Below, piece by piece: positions 35,339 to 44,486 of a stretch of 50,766 bases of DNA; position 1 is the first letter of the stretch; each line of letters starts with the position of its first letter. The notes under the pieces were generated by a model. It did not search any database. It saw nothing but the letters and a program-made list of their open reading frames with translations, and was not told where the DNA came from. The DNA is taken from the NCBI RefSeq assembly GCF_001238275.1, contig NZ_LGTB01000056.1, positions 1 through 50,766 on the forward strand. Direction: 5' to 3'. This stretch comes from Bradyrhizobium viridifuturi. GTDB lineage: Bacteria > Pseudomonadota > Alphaproteobacteria > Rhizobiales > Xanthobacteraceae. Position numbers and translations under genes: made by a program.

Positions 35339-35439
35339 TGGAGCCCATTCCGCTCCAATGGAAGCGTAATGGGCTCCAGCTTCATGTTTTGACGCGCTTT
35401 CGTCACGCGAACCGGGGGTCCACTTCGCTCGAAAGCGCC
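35339..35439 (-). repeat. Intergenic repeat copy B upstream of leuD, inverse to copy A
   Basis: Read on the minus strand it has GGCGCTTTCGAGCGAAGTGG, then CCGGTTCGCGTGACGAAAG and CGCGTCAAAAC, the same blocks as copy A, followed by a hairpin made of TGGAGCCCATT and AATGGGCTCCA. It begins at the stop codon of the metallopeptidase gene and lies in the leuD upstream region. Confidence 0.65.
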
Positions 35440-35838
35440 TTACCCCGCATCGGCCTCAATCGCCTCCATATCGGCGTCGGAGAGGCCGAAATGGTGCCCG
35501 ATCTCGTGGATCAGCACGTGGCGGACGATGTGGCCGAGGGTCTCGTCGTGCTCGGCCCAATAATCCAGGATCGGCCGGCGGTACAGCCAGACCAGGTTGG
35601 GGAGCCGGGCCACGTCGCCATGGCTCTGCTGCGGCAGGCCGACGCCGTGAAACAGGCCGAGCAGGTCGAACTCGCTCTCGGCCTGCATCTCATCCAGCAC
35701 CTCGTCGGTCGGGAAGTCGTCGACACGGATGATCAGACCCTCGCAGAGGGCCCGGAACGTCTCCGGCAGGCGCTCGAAAACCTCGTGCGCCATGGCCTCC
35801 ATCTCGGCGAGCGAGGGGGCTTTTGCTGTGGTCCACAT
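35440..35838 (-). CDS. Zincin-type metallopeptidase family protein (PF06262-like)
   Basis: A 132-residue cytoplasmic protein with the extended zinc motif HEIGHHFGLSD: His111, Glu112, His115 and Asp121 match HExxHxxGxxD. Upstream, LDEMQAESEFDLLGLFHGVG and LPNLVWLYRRPILDYW are the conserved parts of this small family (zincin_1). The family has no characterised substrate, and some members may be inactive, but all catalytic residues are present here. It precedes leuD on the same strand, separated by a repeat element. Confidence 0.9.
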   Translation of the reverse strand: MWTTAKAPSLAEMEAMAHEVFERLPETFRALCEGLIIRVDDFPTDEVLDEMQAESEFDLLGLFHGVGLPQQSHGDVARLPNLVWLYRRPILDYWAEHDETLGHIVRHVLIHEIGHHFGLSDADMEAIEADAG

Positions 35839-35939
35839 GACACTCCTTTAGCGCGAGTGCCTCCAGCGGCGCCAGCGCAGTTGACCTTAGCGGCGCAATG
35901 GGAGACCGTGCGGCCGATAATTGGGGCTCGGGTGGCGTG

Positions 35940-36263
35940 ATGAAAAGGATCGTGGCGGCAGCGCTGTTGGCGGCATCAGTCGGGCTCTTGCTCCCGGTAG
36001 GCGAGGCGCGGGCGCAGAGCGCCGCAGCCGAAGCGCGCATCGGTGAGCCGGCTCCGGTGCGTGAGCGCGTCGTCGAGCGCCGCCACCTGAAGCGCGTGCC
36101 GATCTACCGCTCCCGGCCCGATCATTGGGAACCGGATGTGATCCCGCGCTACAATCCCGGCCCGAACGCCGTGCGCGATTGCACCGCGACCTATGTGCAG
36201 GAGCACCGGCCAAGCGGCACCGTGATCACGCCGCGCATGAACTGCTTCTGGCGTCCGGGCTAG
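35940..36263 (+). CDS. Small secreted protein of unknown function
   Basis: A 107-residue protein with a signal peptide (MKRIVAAALLAASVGLLLPV, cleavage near ARA-Q). The mature part contains RERVVERRHLKRVPIYRSRP, then DVIPRYNPGPNAVRDCTATY and PRMNCFWRPG. The two cysteines could make one disulfide. This layout is common among small periplasmic proteins of Bradyrhizobium with no known role. The stop codon overlaps that of the convergent small membrane protein gene. I start at ATG 35940, which begins the signal peptide. Confidence 0.75.
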   Translation: MKRIVAAALLAASVGLLLPVGEARAQSAAAEARIGEPAPVRERVVERRHLKRVPIYRSRPDHWEPDVIPRYNPGPNAVRDCTATYVQEHRPSGTVITPRMNCFWRPG

Positions 36264-36481
36264 CTGCGCAGACGTCGGCGCGTCGCACTGATCAGCGCGA
36301 CGGCTGCGATCGCTCCCATCGTTCCATAGACCGCGAGCGCCATCAGCATTTGCGTGAGATGGCTCGCCGTCCCCATGCCGCCGCCCGGTCCTTGCGCGGC
36401 GAGCGCGACATCAATTGAAATCATGGAACCGAGCGCGGCCGCGCCGCACGTGTGCCATTTGCGCTGACTCTGTTGTGCCAA
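36260..36481 (-). CDS. Small membrane protein of unknown function
   Basis: A 73-residue protein beginning at TTG 36481, with AGGAG nine bases upstream. Two hydrophobic stretches are visible, one short near residues 13-30 (CGAAALGSMISIDVALAA) and one longer near 44-65 (QMLMALAVYGTMGAIAAVAL), ending in a basic tail TRRRLRS typical of a cytoplasmic anchor. No family recognised. Its TAG overlaps the stop of the convergent gene. The TTG start and small size make it less certain. Confidence 0.45.
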   Translation of the reverse strand: MAQQSQRKWHTCGAAALGSMISIDVALAAQGPGGGMGTASHLTQMLMALAVYGTMGAIAAVALISATRRRLRS

Positions 36482-36736
36482 CGGTGGTCTCCTGTGAGCG
36501 GCACCTCACAACACATACGACCAATGGCTATGCTGGTTTTACGTGCGGACACGAAAATTCACGCGGCCATATCGGAACCTGAGCGCGCCACCGGCATTCA
36601 TGATTGTGGCGCAGATATTCACTTCCCATTCACGTCGCCCGCATTCTGCTTGCGATCTGCGTCGCGGCAACGGGGGTCGATTCGAAACTGAATCGTCGTT
36701 GCACGACGTGACATCCAGGAATCAAGGAGACAACGC

Positions 36737-36979
36737 ATGAAGGTGATGAACGTTCTGGGGCTTGCGGCCGTCGGTGCCGTGCTGGTTTTGGCGGCGCCGG
36801 CCGAGCGCGCGAACGCGATGTCGCTCGCCACGCCAGGCACCGCCGCAACGGTTCAGGACAATGCGAGCCAGACCACCACGCAGGTACGCTATGGTCACGG
36901 TCATGGTCATGGCTGGCACCGTGGCTGGGGTCGCGGACATCACCGCGGCTGGGGCCATCGTCGCCACTGGCGCCACTGA
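36737..36979 (+). CDS. Secreted His/Gly-rich mini-protein
   Basis: An 80-residue protein. Residues 1-27 are a signal peptide (MNVLGLAAVGAVLVLAAPAE, cleavage near NA-M). The mature part begins SLATPGTAATVQDNASQTTT, then QVRYGHGHGHGWHRGWGRGH and ends HRRHWRH: about a third of the tail is histidine, with Gly, Arg and Trp between. Such a tail should bind metal ions or acidic polymers. The junction TPGTxxxxxxxxxxxTTQVRxG is shared with the gene at 37972. AAGGAG precedes the ATG. A hairpin terminator follows. Confidence 0.7.
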   Translation: MKVMNVLGLAAVGAVLVLAAPAERANAMSLATPGTAATVQDNASQTTTQVRYGHGHGHGWHRGWGRGHHRGWGHRRHWRH

Positions 36980-37007
36980 TCGCGCGGCGTATCAGCGCAG
37001 TTGAGAC

Positions 37008-37032
37008 ACAGGCCCGTGAGCAGCGGGCCTGT
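37008..37032 (+). terminator. Hairpin downstream of the His/Gly-rich gene
   Basis: ACAGGCCCG at 37008-37016 pairs exactly with CGGGCCTGT at 37024-37032 over a seven-base loop, 28 bases after the stop codon. Only a mixed T-containing tail (TGTCGTTCTC) follows, so termination may be partial. Confidence 0.55.
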
Positions 37033-37106
37033 TGTCGTTCTCAGCCATCAAACCGGCAGATTCGCGCGCGCGAGATGACATCAATCGAAATCTGCAGGAG
37101 TTGATC

Positions 37107-37442
37107 ATGATGAGATGGATCGGCGTTGCCGCTGTCGCATGCGCATTCGCATTGACGGCGCCGGCATCGGCAAAAGCTGCGGCATCAGCCAAGCCGCAGG
37201 CTGCGGCACAAGGGCAAGCGGGCAAGGCGACGGACATCAGCGCGCAGCGACATCATCGCCGTTACCATCGTCACCATTATCACCACGGCTACCGTCCGTA
37301 TTACCGGCCGTACTACCGGCCCTATCCGTATTACCGGCCGTACGGCTCCTATTACTACGGACGGCCCTACTACTATCGGCCCTATCCTTACGCTTCGCCG
37401 GCGCCGTTTACCTTCGGCTTCGGGTTCGGCCCGTTCTGGTAA
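37107..37442 (+). CDS. Secreted His/Tyr/Arg/Pro-rich mini-protein with RPYY repeats
   Basis: A 111-residue protein starting at ATG 37107, with AGGAG six bases upstream. A signal peptide (WIGVAAVACAFALTAPASA) is followed by an Ala/Gln/Lys linker, then HHRRYHRHHYHHGYRP and a run of RPYY/RPYP repeats (YRPYYRPYYRPYPYYRPYG), ending FTFGFGFGPFW. The aromatic, cationic low-complexity sequence suggests a surface or cell-wall protein, or a metal-binding periplasmic protein. No domain recognised. The repeated DNA in this stretch is coding, not a satellite. It is the middle member of three similar adjacent genes. Confidence 0.7.
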   Translation: MMRWIGVAAVACAFALTAPASAKAAASAKPQAAAQGQAGKATDISAQRHHRRYHRHHYHHGYRPYYRPYYRPYPYYRPYGSYYYGRPYYYRPYPYASPAPFTFGFGFGPFW

Positions 37443-37517
37443 CGAACCTCGCCGCATGGTGCGCGAAATGGGTGGCGCAGCAGGAGAGCAGCCCCGGCCG
37501 GGGCCGCTCCGGCGGTG

Positions 37518-37811
37518 TCATGGTGCAAAGCCCTTCGCCAGCAGCACAATGCCTTGCGCACCCGCCTTGCGATCCCTTGAGATCTCGACGTATTCGGGTG
37601 ATTCCGACCAGGCGCGGAACGCGGCTTCATCAGGGAACGACATCAGCACCAGCTTGTCGCGATCCCAATTGCCCTCGAGAACTGCGGGATGTTCGTCGGC
37701 CGACAGCAGCCGCCCGTCGAACTTCCTGAACACATCGAAGAAGCGCGCCTGATAGCGGTCATAGGCGGCGCGGTCGGTCATCTTGAGCTGCACGATCACA
37801 TAGACAGTCAC
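37518..37811 (-). CDS. DUF1330 family protein
   Basis: A 97-residue single-domain protein of the dimeric ferredoxin-like (ABM) fold. It has VTVYVIVQLKMTDRAAYDRY at the start and FPDEAAFRAWSESPEYVEIS near the end, both diagnostic for DUF1330. I use GTG 37811, because GGAAGGG lies upstream and the family starts there; a longer open frame begins at 37865. Function is unknown. It lies on the opposite strand to the mini-protein genes on both sides. Confidence 0.83.
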   Translation of the reverse strand: MTVYVIVQLKMTDRAAYDRYQARFFDVFRKFDGRLLSADEHPAVLEGNWDRDKLVLMSFPDEAAFRAWSESPEYVEISRDRKAGAQGIVLLAKGFAP

Positions 37812-37971
37812 TGACGTTCCCTTCCGGACTTTTTGCCGCACGCGCCTTGCGTGTTCATGGCGCATTCAGTTGCGCGTTTCTAGCGTCACGCTGGGAGCGA
37901 CCGCAATGAACGCAATGCGACCGGCTGCCACGCAGCGCGGCTGTCATTGCTGTTGTCAGGGAGGTTCGGAG

Positions 37972-38544
37972 ATGAGGGAGAGCTGTTTGCGGCGCGGATT
38001 GCTGCGCCGTCTCGGCGTTGCGGCGGCTGCGGTGTTCGTGTTGTCGATCGCTTCGCAGCAACGCGCCGAAGCGCTGTCGCCGGCGAGCCCGGGCACCGTG
38101 CCCGCGGCAAAATCCGCGGCTGATGCCATGACGACCCAGGTTCGGCATGGCGGTGGCGGCGGCCACGGCGGTGGAGGCTTTCACGGCGGCGGTTTCCACG
38201 GCGGCGGTTTTCATGGTGGCGGTTTCCGCGGCTTCCATGGTGGCGGCTTCCGCGCCGCGCCGGCGTTTCATGGCGGCTATCGCTATGGCGGCTTTCATCG
38301 CCATTACGGCGGCTATCACCGCTTCTATGGCGGCGGTTACCGCTACGGCTACCGGCCCTACTACCGGCGGCACTTCCATCACCGGCGCTATTTCTATGGA
38401 TCGTCCTACTATCCCTATTATTACCCGGCCTATTACCATCACCGCCGCTGCCGGGTGATCTGGACCTATTACGGGCCACGCCGGATCTGCCGGCCGTGGT
38501 GGCACCATCGCCACCACTGGCGGCCGTACCGGGTCTATTGGTAA
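37972..38544 (+). CDS. Secreted Gly/His/Tyr-rich protein
   Basis: A 190-residue protein from ATG 37972 (GGAGG seven bases upstream). A signal peptide covers about 1-37 (LLRRLGVAAAAVFVLSIASQ). Then ALSPASPGTVPAAKSAADAM and TTQVRHGGGGGHGG, the same junction as in the gene at 36737, lead into GGGFHGGGF-type repeats. A second half is rich in Tyr, His and Arg (GYRYGYRPYYRRHFHHRR), and the end CRVIWTYYGPRRICRPWW carries two cysteines. It resembles a fusion of the other two mini-proteins. Function unknown; metal or polymer binding at the envelope is possible. Confidence 0.75.
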   Translation: MRESCLRRGLLRRLGVAAAAVFVLSIASQQRAEALSPASPGTVPAAKSAADAMTTQVRHGGGGGHGGGGFHGGGFHGGGFHGGGFRGFHGGGFRAAPAFHGGYRYGGFHRHYGGYHRFYGGGYRYGYRPYYRRHFHHRRYFYGSSYYPYYYPAYYHHRRCRVIWTYYGPRRICRPWWHHRHHWRPYRVYW

Positions 38545-38559
38545 GGCCTGAAACGACAG

Positions 38560-38579
38560 CGGGCGCCTCGCGGCGCCCG
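38560..38579. terminator. Short GC hairpin between convergent genes
   Basis: GGGCGCC at 38561-38567 pairs with GGCGCCC at 38572-38578 around TCGC, 16 bases after the stop of the Gly/His/Tyr-rich gene and 14 before that of the convergent small gene. No T run on either side, so it is a weak terminator candidate. Confidence 0.45.
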
Positions 38580-38592
38580 TTAACTCCTCAAG

Positions 38593-38805
38593 CTAATCCC
38601 AGTTCTTCAGCTTCCAGGATTTGATTTTCCACGGCGTCAGGTTCTCCATCCGCCATTGCGTCCAGCGCTCCGGCGGCCAGTGGCTGAGGCGCGAGGTCTC
38701 CTTTACCTCGGGAAGCGGATCGATGATGCGCGGCGCGGCGCGGCGACGGTGCTTCTGCCGCGTCGCCTCGCTGATCATATCGACGAATTCGGGTTTGTCG
38801 GCCAC
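38593..38805 (-). CDS. Small basic hypothetical protein
   Basis: A 70-residue protein from GTG 38805, with AAGGAG about nine bases upstream. It reads VADKPEFVDMISEATRQKHR, then APRIIDPLPEVKE, HWPPERWTQWRMENLTPWKI and ends SWKLKNWD. It is rich in Trp, Lys and Arg and has no signal peptide or membrane segment. Conservation cannot be judged here, but the clear ribosome site, the non-random amino acid composition and its position just ahead of leuC's end support a real gene. The function is unknown. Confidence 0.6.
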   Translation of the reverse strand: MADKPEFVDMISEATRQKHRRRAAPRIIDPLPEVKETSRLSHWPPERWTQWRMENLTPWKIKSWKLKNWD

Positions 38806-38909
38806 GGCACGCGCTCCTTGCGAAGGCTTGTTTCGCAAGGAGGCAGTGTGCGTGCGCTCTGTTAACGAGCCGTTTCCGCAACGGCTCGAGCTTGAGACGA
38901 AACCTCTTA

Positions 38910-40316
<1,407 letters not shown>

Positions 40317-40400
40317 GAGCTTCAGCTCCAGAAGAAATTCAGTGTTGAATGGTGTGAGCGCGTCTTGAGCGCGCGAGCAGGCGAAAGCGTCCAGGCAGCG

Positions 40401-40526
40401 TTACGCTGCGCGTCTAAGCTCAGACGTTGCCGACGTCGCAAAGCGCCCGAAGAAGCGGCCGGGCAGCCGCGAGCGATCGTCGATCACGACGCGCTTGCAG
40501 GGCTGGGTTGCTTGATCCGGAACCAT
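40401..40526 (-). CDS. Possible 41-residue leader peptide upstream of leuC
   Basis: ATG at 40526 to TAA at 40401 encodes MVPDQATQPCKRVVIDD, then RSRLPGRFFGRFATS and ATSELRRAA. It lies 84 bases before leuC, starts almost at the predicted transcription start, and its stop codon falls in a perfect 7-bp-stem palindrome. That arrangement recalls leader-peptide control, but there is no leucine run as expected for classical leu attenuation. It may be a chance frame. Confidence 0.2.
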   Translation of the reverse strand: MVPDQATQPCKRVVIDDRSRLPGRFFGRFATSATSELRRAA

Positions 40527-40532
40527 TCTAAA

Positions 40533-40562
40533 TTTCTAACACAGGGCTCGCGCCCGCGACAA
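40533..40562 (-). promoter_or_regulatory. Candidate promoter of leuC
   Basis: On the minus strand TTGTCG (40557-40562) and TAGAAA (40533-40538) are 18 bases apart, within an otherwise GC-rich region. This is a reasonable sigma-70-type match. Transcription would begin near 40525, about 210 bases before leuC. Confidence 0.35.
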
Positions 40563-40606
40563 TCGATCCATGCGCGGGGTGCTACGTCAGATAGGTATGC
40601 CGCAAC

Positions 40607-40636
40607 AAAAAAGCGCGGGGCAGGCCCCGCGCTTTT
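40607..40636 (-). terminator. Intrinsic terminator of rplS
   Basis: GCGCGGGG at 40613-40620 and CCCCGCGC at 40625-40632 pair perfectly over a four-base loop. On the minus strand the stem is followed by TTTTTT (the A run at 40607-40612) and lies about 30 bases after the rplS stop. Confidence 0.88.
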
Positions 40637-40662
40637 GGTCACATCCCCTGAAAGGGAAACGT

Positions 40663-41043
40663 TTACTCGCCGACGGCGGTCTGGCGGTCCTGCTTCTCGA
40701 CGATGCGGGCCGACTTGCCGCGCAGGTTGCGCAGGTAATAGAGCTTGGCGCGACGCACCTTGCCGCGACGCACGACCTTGATGGAGTCGATCATCGGCGA
40801 CATCACCGGGAAGACGCGCTCGACGCCTTCGCCGTACGAAATCTTGCGCACGGTGAAGCTCTCGTTGAGGCCCTGGCCGGAACGGCCGATGCAGACGCCT
40901 TCATAGGCCTGCACGCGGGTGCGCTCGCCTTCGACCACCTTCACGTTGACGATGACGGTATCGCCGGGGCCGAACTCCGGGATTTCCTTGGTGGCGGCAA
41001 GCTTGTCGAACTGCTCTTTTTCGAGCTGCTGAATAAGGTTCAT
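40663..41043 (-). CDS. rplS: 50S ribosomal protein L19
   Basis: A 126-residue ribosomal protein at the 30S-50S interface. It begins MNLIQQLEKEQFDKL and contains EFGPGDTVIVNVKVVEGERT, RVQAYEGVCIGRSGQG, YGEGVERVFPVMSPMIDSIK and RAKLYYLRNLRGKSARI, all conserved L19 segments. The start ATG 41043 has GGAGA ahead; an ATG four codons earlier is less likely. It follows trmD on the same strand, as in most alphaproteobacteria, and ends at a strong terminator. Confidence 0.97.
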   Translation of the reverse strand: MNLIQQLEKEQFDKLAATKEIPEFGPGDTVIVNVKVVEGERTRVQAYEGVCIGRSGQGLNESFTVRKISYGEGVERVFPVMSPMIDSIKVVRRGKVRRAKLYYLRNLRGKSARIVEKQDRQTAVGE

Positions 41044-41153
41044 CGAAATCTCCATCGGCGGCGCGCCCAGCCTGTATGGGGGCTGCGCAAACGTCCATCT
41101 ATCCTGCGCGTGTGCGGATTAGGCCGTGCCTATAAGGCAAAGCGCAGGGTTTG

Positions 41154-41914
41154 TCACCCGTCTGTCGTGTTTTTTGTCCGTCGCGGAGCGGCTTTTTGGC
41201 CGGCCTTGCGGGCCCAGAGATCGGGCCGCCGGGCCGCCGTCAGGGCCTCGGATTGGGCCAGCCGCCAGGCCGCGACCTTGGCGTGGTCGCCGGAAATCAG
41301 GATTTCCGGGATTTGGCGGCCCTCGAACTCCTGCGGGCGGGTATACTGGGGGTATTCCAGTAGTCCTTCGGAGAAGCTCTCCTCGGTTCCCGAGGCCAGC
41401 TTGCCCATCACCCCAGGCAACAGGCGGACGCAGGCGTCGATCAGCGCCATCGCGGCGATTTCGCCGCCGGATAGCACATAATCGCCGATCGAGACCTCCT
41501 CGAGGCCCCGCGCCTCGATCACCCGCTGGTCGATGCCCTCGAAACGGCCGCAAACGATCAGGGGGCCGGGGCCGGCCGCGAGCTCCATGATCTGGCTCTG
41601 GGTCAATGGCCGACCCCGCGGGCTCATCAGCAGGCGCGGCCGGCCGGGGGCGACATCAGCGGCGTCGATCGCCGCCGCCAGCACGTCGGCCCGCAGCACC
41701 ATGCCCGGACCGCCGCCGGCCGGGGTGTCGTCGACGCTGCGGTGCTTGTCGGTCGCCGACGCCTGATGTCGCGCGCCTCCAGCGACCAGACGCCGCCGGC
41801 CAATGCCCTGCCGGCGAGGCTGACGCCGAGCGGCCCCGGAAACATATCCGGGAACAGGGTCAGCACGGTCGCGCGCCAGGTCGTCGCTTGGGCCGGGGTC
41901 TCTTGCGATGTCAT
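41154..41914 (-). CDS. trmD: tRNA (guanine-N1)-methyltransferase, frameshifted
   Basis: TrmD methylates G37 of tRNAs next to the anticodon and prevents +1 frameshifting in translation; it is essential in most bacteria. From ATG 41914 the frame reads TTWRATVLTLFPDMFPGPLG and on to WSLEARDIR, then breaks at the CC pair 41762-41763 where a third C is expected. The other frame continues SATDKHRSVDDTPAGGGPGM, PLIVCGRFEGIDQRVIE and SIGDYVLSGGEIAAMALIDA, the trefoil-knot SAM site. Repaired length is 253 residues. The missing base is almost certainly a sequence error. It follows a dehydrogenase gene by nine bases and precedes rplS. Confidence 0.93.
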
Positions 41915-41923
41915 GGCCTCTGG

Positions 41924-43006
41924 TTACGGCACCACGGCCGTAAGGTCGAGGCTCTGCATCATGGCGGCCGCGTCGACGGCGCGGCGGAAGTCGGCAAGGG
42001 CGAAGGTCGCGACGTTGATCTTGCTGAGGTCGAGCAGGCCTTCGGCGGCGAGGCCGGCGAGCTGGCCAGGTGCCGTGCGGTCGTACATGAACTGCCCGAC
42101 CACTTCCCAGTCGTTGGCCAGCATCTCGCGGAAGGACAGTTCGAGCGGCACCTCGGCGCTGCCCATCAGCACCATGCGTCCGCCGCGCCTGAGCGCGCGC
42201 AGGCAGGAGAGCGTGGTCGAGGTGCTCTTCGCGGCGCCGAGCAAATCGAGCGCGACATCGGCGCTGCCGCCGGCGGCACGGCGGATGATCTGAACGTCGG
42301 CGGCGGCATCGCCGCTGACGACGGCGGGAATGACGCGCGGGCCGAATGCGTCGCGCAACTGTTCGAGCGCTGCCTGCTTGCGTCCGACGGCGACGACGCG
42401 TCCCGCGCCCATCGCGACCGCGAGCATCACGCCGCCCGAGCCGAAATAGCCGGTCGCGCCGTTGACGATGATGGTCTGCCCGCCGCGCAGGCCGGAGCGC
42501 TGCAAGCCGCCGAACGGCACGATCAGCTTGGCCAAGCAGATCAGCTCGGTCGCCGGCCTGTCGTCGAGACTAGCAAGCGGCGTGACGCAGGCGGCCGGCC
42601 AGCGTGCGATCTCGGCAAACACGCCGTCGCGCCAGCGTGCCTGCAACGCGAACGCCTCCGGCGTCGTCACCGTCGCGGTGAGGCCGATCAGGATCTGCGG
42701 CGGATCGCGATCCGGCACGTCGCCGCGCAGATGCGGGCTGAGGAATACGCGGTCGCCGTTTTGGACATGCGTGACGTTCTCGCCCGCGGCGACGACGCGC
42801 GCGATCGCATTGGTGCCCGGCACGAACGGCATCGGCGGCAGGCTGTAGGGCAGCGCGCCCGAGAGCAGCTTGTTGGTATAGGACAGCACCATGCCGGCCT
42901 CGATCCGGACCACGACGCCATCGGGCACCGGCTGGGGCGTTGCGACATCCTCGAAGCGAAGATCGTTGTGGGCGTGCAGCCGCCAGGCCTTGTGCGTGCT
43001 TGTCAT
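41924..43006 (-). CDS. Medium-chain zinc-type alcohol dehydrogenase-like oxidoreductase
   Basis: A 360-residue protein of the MDR superfamily. The N-terminal GroES-like domain has FVPGTNAIARVVAAGENVTH and GDRVFLSPHLRGD, but the usual catalytic-zinc Cys (GHE/GxxC) motif is not evident. The Rossmann part has IIVNGATGYFGSGGVMLAVA and GAGRVVAVGRKQAALEQLR. It is therefore closer to quinone-reductase-like members than to classical zinc alcohol dehydrogenases. The substrate is unknown. It sits between the MFS gene and trmD on the same strand and is part of a block that separates trmD-rplS from rimM-rpsP-ffh. Confidence 0.82.
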   Translation of the reverse strand: MTSTHKAWRLHAHNDLRFEDVATPQPVPDGVVVRIEAGMVLSYTNKLLSGALPYSLPPMPFVPGTNAIARVVAAGENVTHVQNGDRVFLSPHLRGDVPDRDPPQILIGLTATVTTPEAFALQARWRDGVFAEIARWPAACVTPLASLDDRPATELICLAKLIVPFGGLQRSGLRGGQTIIVNGATGYFGSGGVMLAVAMGAGRVVAVGRKQAALEQLRDAFGPRVIPAVVSGDAAADVQIIRRAAGGSADVALDLLGAAKSTSTTLSCLRALRRGGRMVLMGSAEVPLELSFREMLANDWEVVGQFMYDRTAPGQLAGLAAEGLLDLSKINVATFALADFRRAVDAAAMMQSLDLTAVVP

Positions 43007-43103
43007 GGTTTTGCTTTCCGTTGGCCGTCCTCATCGACAACGGACTATGTATTGCGCGGACCCGACCGCGCCAGATCGACGCTGCAAAATGCGGCGTCAG
43101 GCG

Positions 43104-44324
43104 TCAGGCGTCGGCGCTGCGCGTGTTAGCTTCGTCGGTGAGATGCTGCGCGAGCGCGACCGCAAGCGGACAGATCGCCAGTGCCGTCAGTGCGGTCGCA
43201 GCCGTCGCGAGTGTCGGGCCGAGCGCATCGCCAAGCAGGCCGTAAAGCACCGGCGCGATCGCGCCCGATCCGATGGTGCCGGTATAGAACAGCGCGAAGG
43301 CGCGCTCGGTCTGATGCGGCGGCGTCAGCTCGGGCACCGTGCCATACAGCACCGAGGAGGTGCCGTTGAGCATCACGCCGAGCAGCGGCAGCAACACGAT
43401 CGCCGGCGCCAGCGGCAACAGCAGCACCGCAAGGATCAGCGCCGCCGTGCCGCCCTCGGTGATCAGCACGGTGCGCAGCGTGCCGACCCGCGCGCCGAGC
43501 CAGCCGCAGCTGAACTTCCCGGCAGCGCCGCCGATGAAGACCAGCGCCAGCGCGAGGCCATTGGTCGGCAGCGCGGCGCCCTTGTCGCGCAGCAGGAACG
43601 GCAGGAAGGTGAGGAAGCCCATCCTGACCGCGGTATCGAGGATTCCGATCGCTAGCAGCCAGGGAAAACCGCCGCCTGCGCCCGCGCGGCGTGATGTTGT
43701 GCTCGCCTTGTGCTCGGCGCCCTTGCCGACCGACGGCATCCAGAGCGCGATGCAGATCGCGACCAGCAGGCCGGCGGATGCGAGCACGAGCAGCGTGTGC
43801 CGCCATGACATGATCACGAGCAGGATCGAGGTCAGCGCGGGGATCGCCGCCTTGCCGAGATCGCCGCTGAAATTATAGATGCCGAGCGGCCCGCGCGCGC
43901 CCGCGCCATAGGCGCGCGACACCGCCGATGAAGCGATCGGATGCTGCGTGCTCGAGCCCGCGCCTGACAGCGCCAGCGCGAGGCCAAGTCCGATCACGCC
44001 GCCGGAGAGGCCGGCGAATACATAACCGAGCGCCGACAGCGCCGTGCCCGCGATCAGGATGATCTTGCCGTCGATCCGCTCCGCGACGCGCCCGACCGGA
44101 ATCTGCAGGCCGGCCATCGCGCCGGCATAGAGCCCGCGCAGCAGCGCCAGCAGCCCGTAGCTCAGCGCGAACTCGGCCTGCCAGACCGGCAGCAGCACGT
44201 AGATCAGGTCGGTGTAGCCGTCGTGGAGGGCATGGTTGAGCCCAGTCACCGTCAGCGTGCGGGTTGCCCGGGCTTGGTCGGAACGAGGCGCGCCGGCTTC
44301 GACGGACACGCTCATCTCTGCCAT
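43104..44324 (-). CDS. MFS transporter, fosmidomycin-resistance-like
   Basis: A 406-residue, 12-helix permease. TVTGLNHALHDGYTDLIYVL in the first helix and QIPVGRVAERIDGKIILIAG are typical for the Fsr-like group of drug exporters. The C-terminal half contains FIGGAAGKFSCGWLGARVGT, a second motif A variant. The substrate is unknown. It is divergent from a LysR-type regulator, with 162 bases between, so control by that regulator is likely, and is followed by the dehydrogenase gene 97 bases downstream. Confidence 0.85.
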   Translation of the reverse strand: MAEMSVSVEAGAPRSDQARATRTLTVTGLNHALHDGYTDLIYVLLPVWQAEFALSYGLLALLRGLYAGAMAGLQIPVGRVAERIDGKIILIAGTALSALGYVFAGLSGGVIGLGLALALSGAGSSTQHPIASSAVSRAYGAGARGPLGIYNFSGDLGKAAIPALTSILLVIMSWRHTLLVLASAGLLVAICIALWMPSVGKGAEHKASTTSRRAGAGGGFPWLLAIGILDTAVRMGFLTFLPFLLRDKGAALPTNGLALALVFIGGAAGKFSCGWLGARVGTLRTVLITEGGTAALILAVLLLPLAPAIVLLPLLGVMLNGTSSVLYGTVPELTPPHQTERAFALFYTGTIGSGAIAPVLYGLLGDALGPTLATAATALTALAICPLAVALAQHLTDEANTRSADA

Positions 44325-44486
44325 CCAAGGTAAGAAAATCTAAAGATTGGATGATGGTGCATCGGAGGGCGTCTTCGAAAAGAGGAGATATCCAAGTGGC
44401 TTGTTGCGCAATATGCGCGCGATCGCTCGTTGTCACAAATCAGTAATAATCAGGCAATGTGTTAGAAAATCTGGTATTGAGCGGTC

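Larger units (their letters stand above)
40317..40662. other. leuC leader and rplS 3' region (346 bp)
   Basis: No established gene. Contents, read on the minus strand towards leuC: the rplS terminator, a promoter candidate at 40533-40562, a 41-codon open frame, and a perfect inverted repeat GCAGCGTTACGCTGC at 40396-40410 that overlaps the end of that frame. The last 80 bases before leuC show nothing further apart from the ribosome binding site. Confidence 0.5.

Noticed and set aside
37270..37400. Tandem DNA repeat resembling a satellite or CRISPR array
   Set aside because: The periodicity comes from codons for RPYY/RPYP repeats inside the secreted protein at 37107; there are no spacers of constant length.
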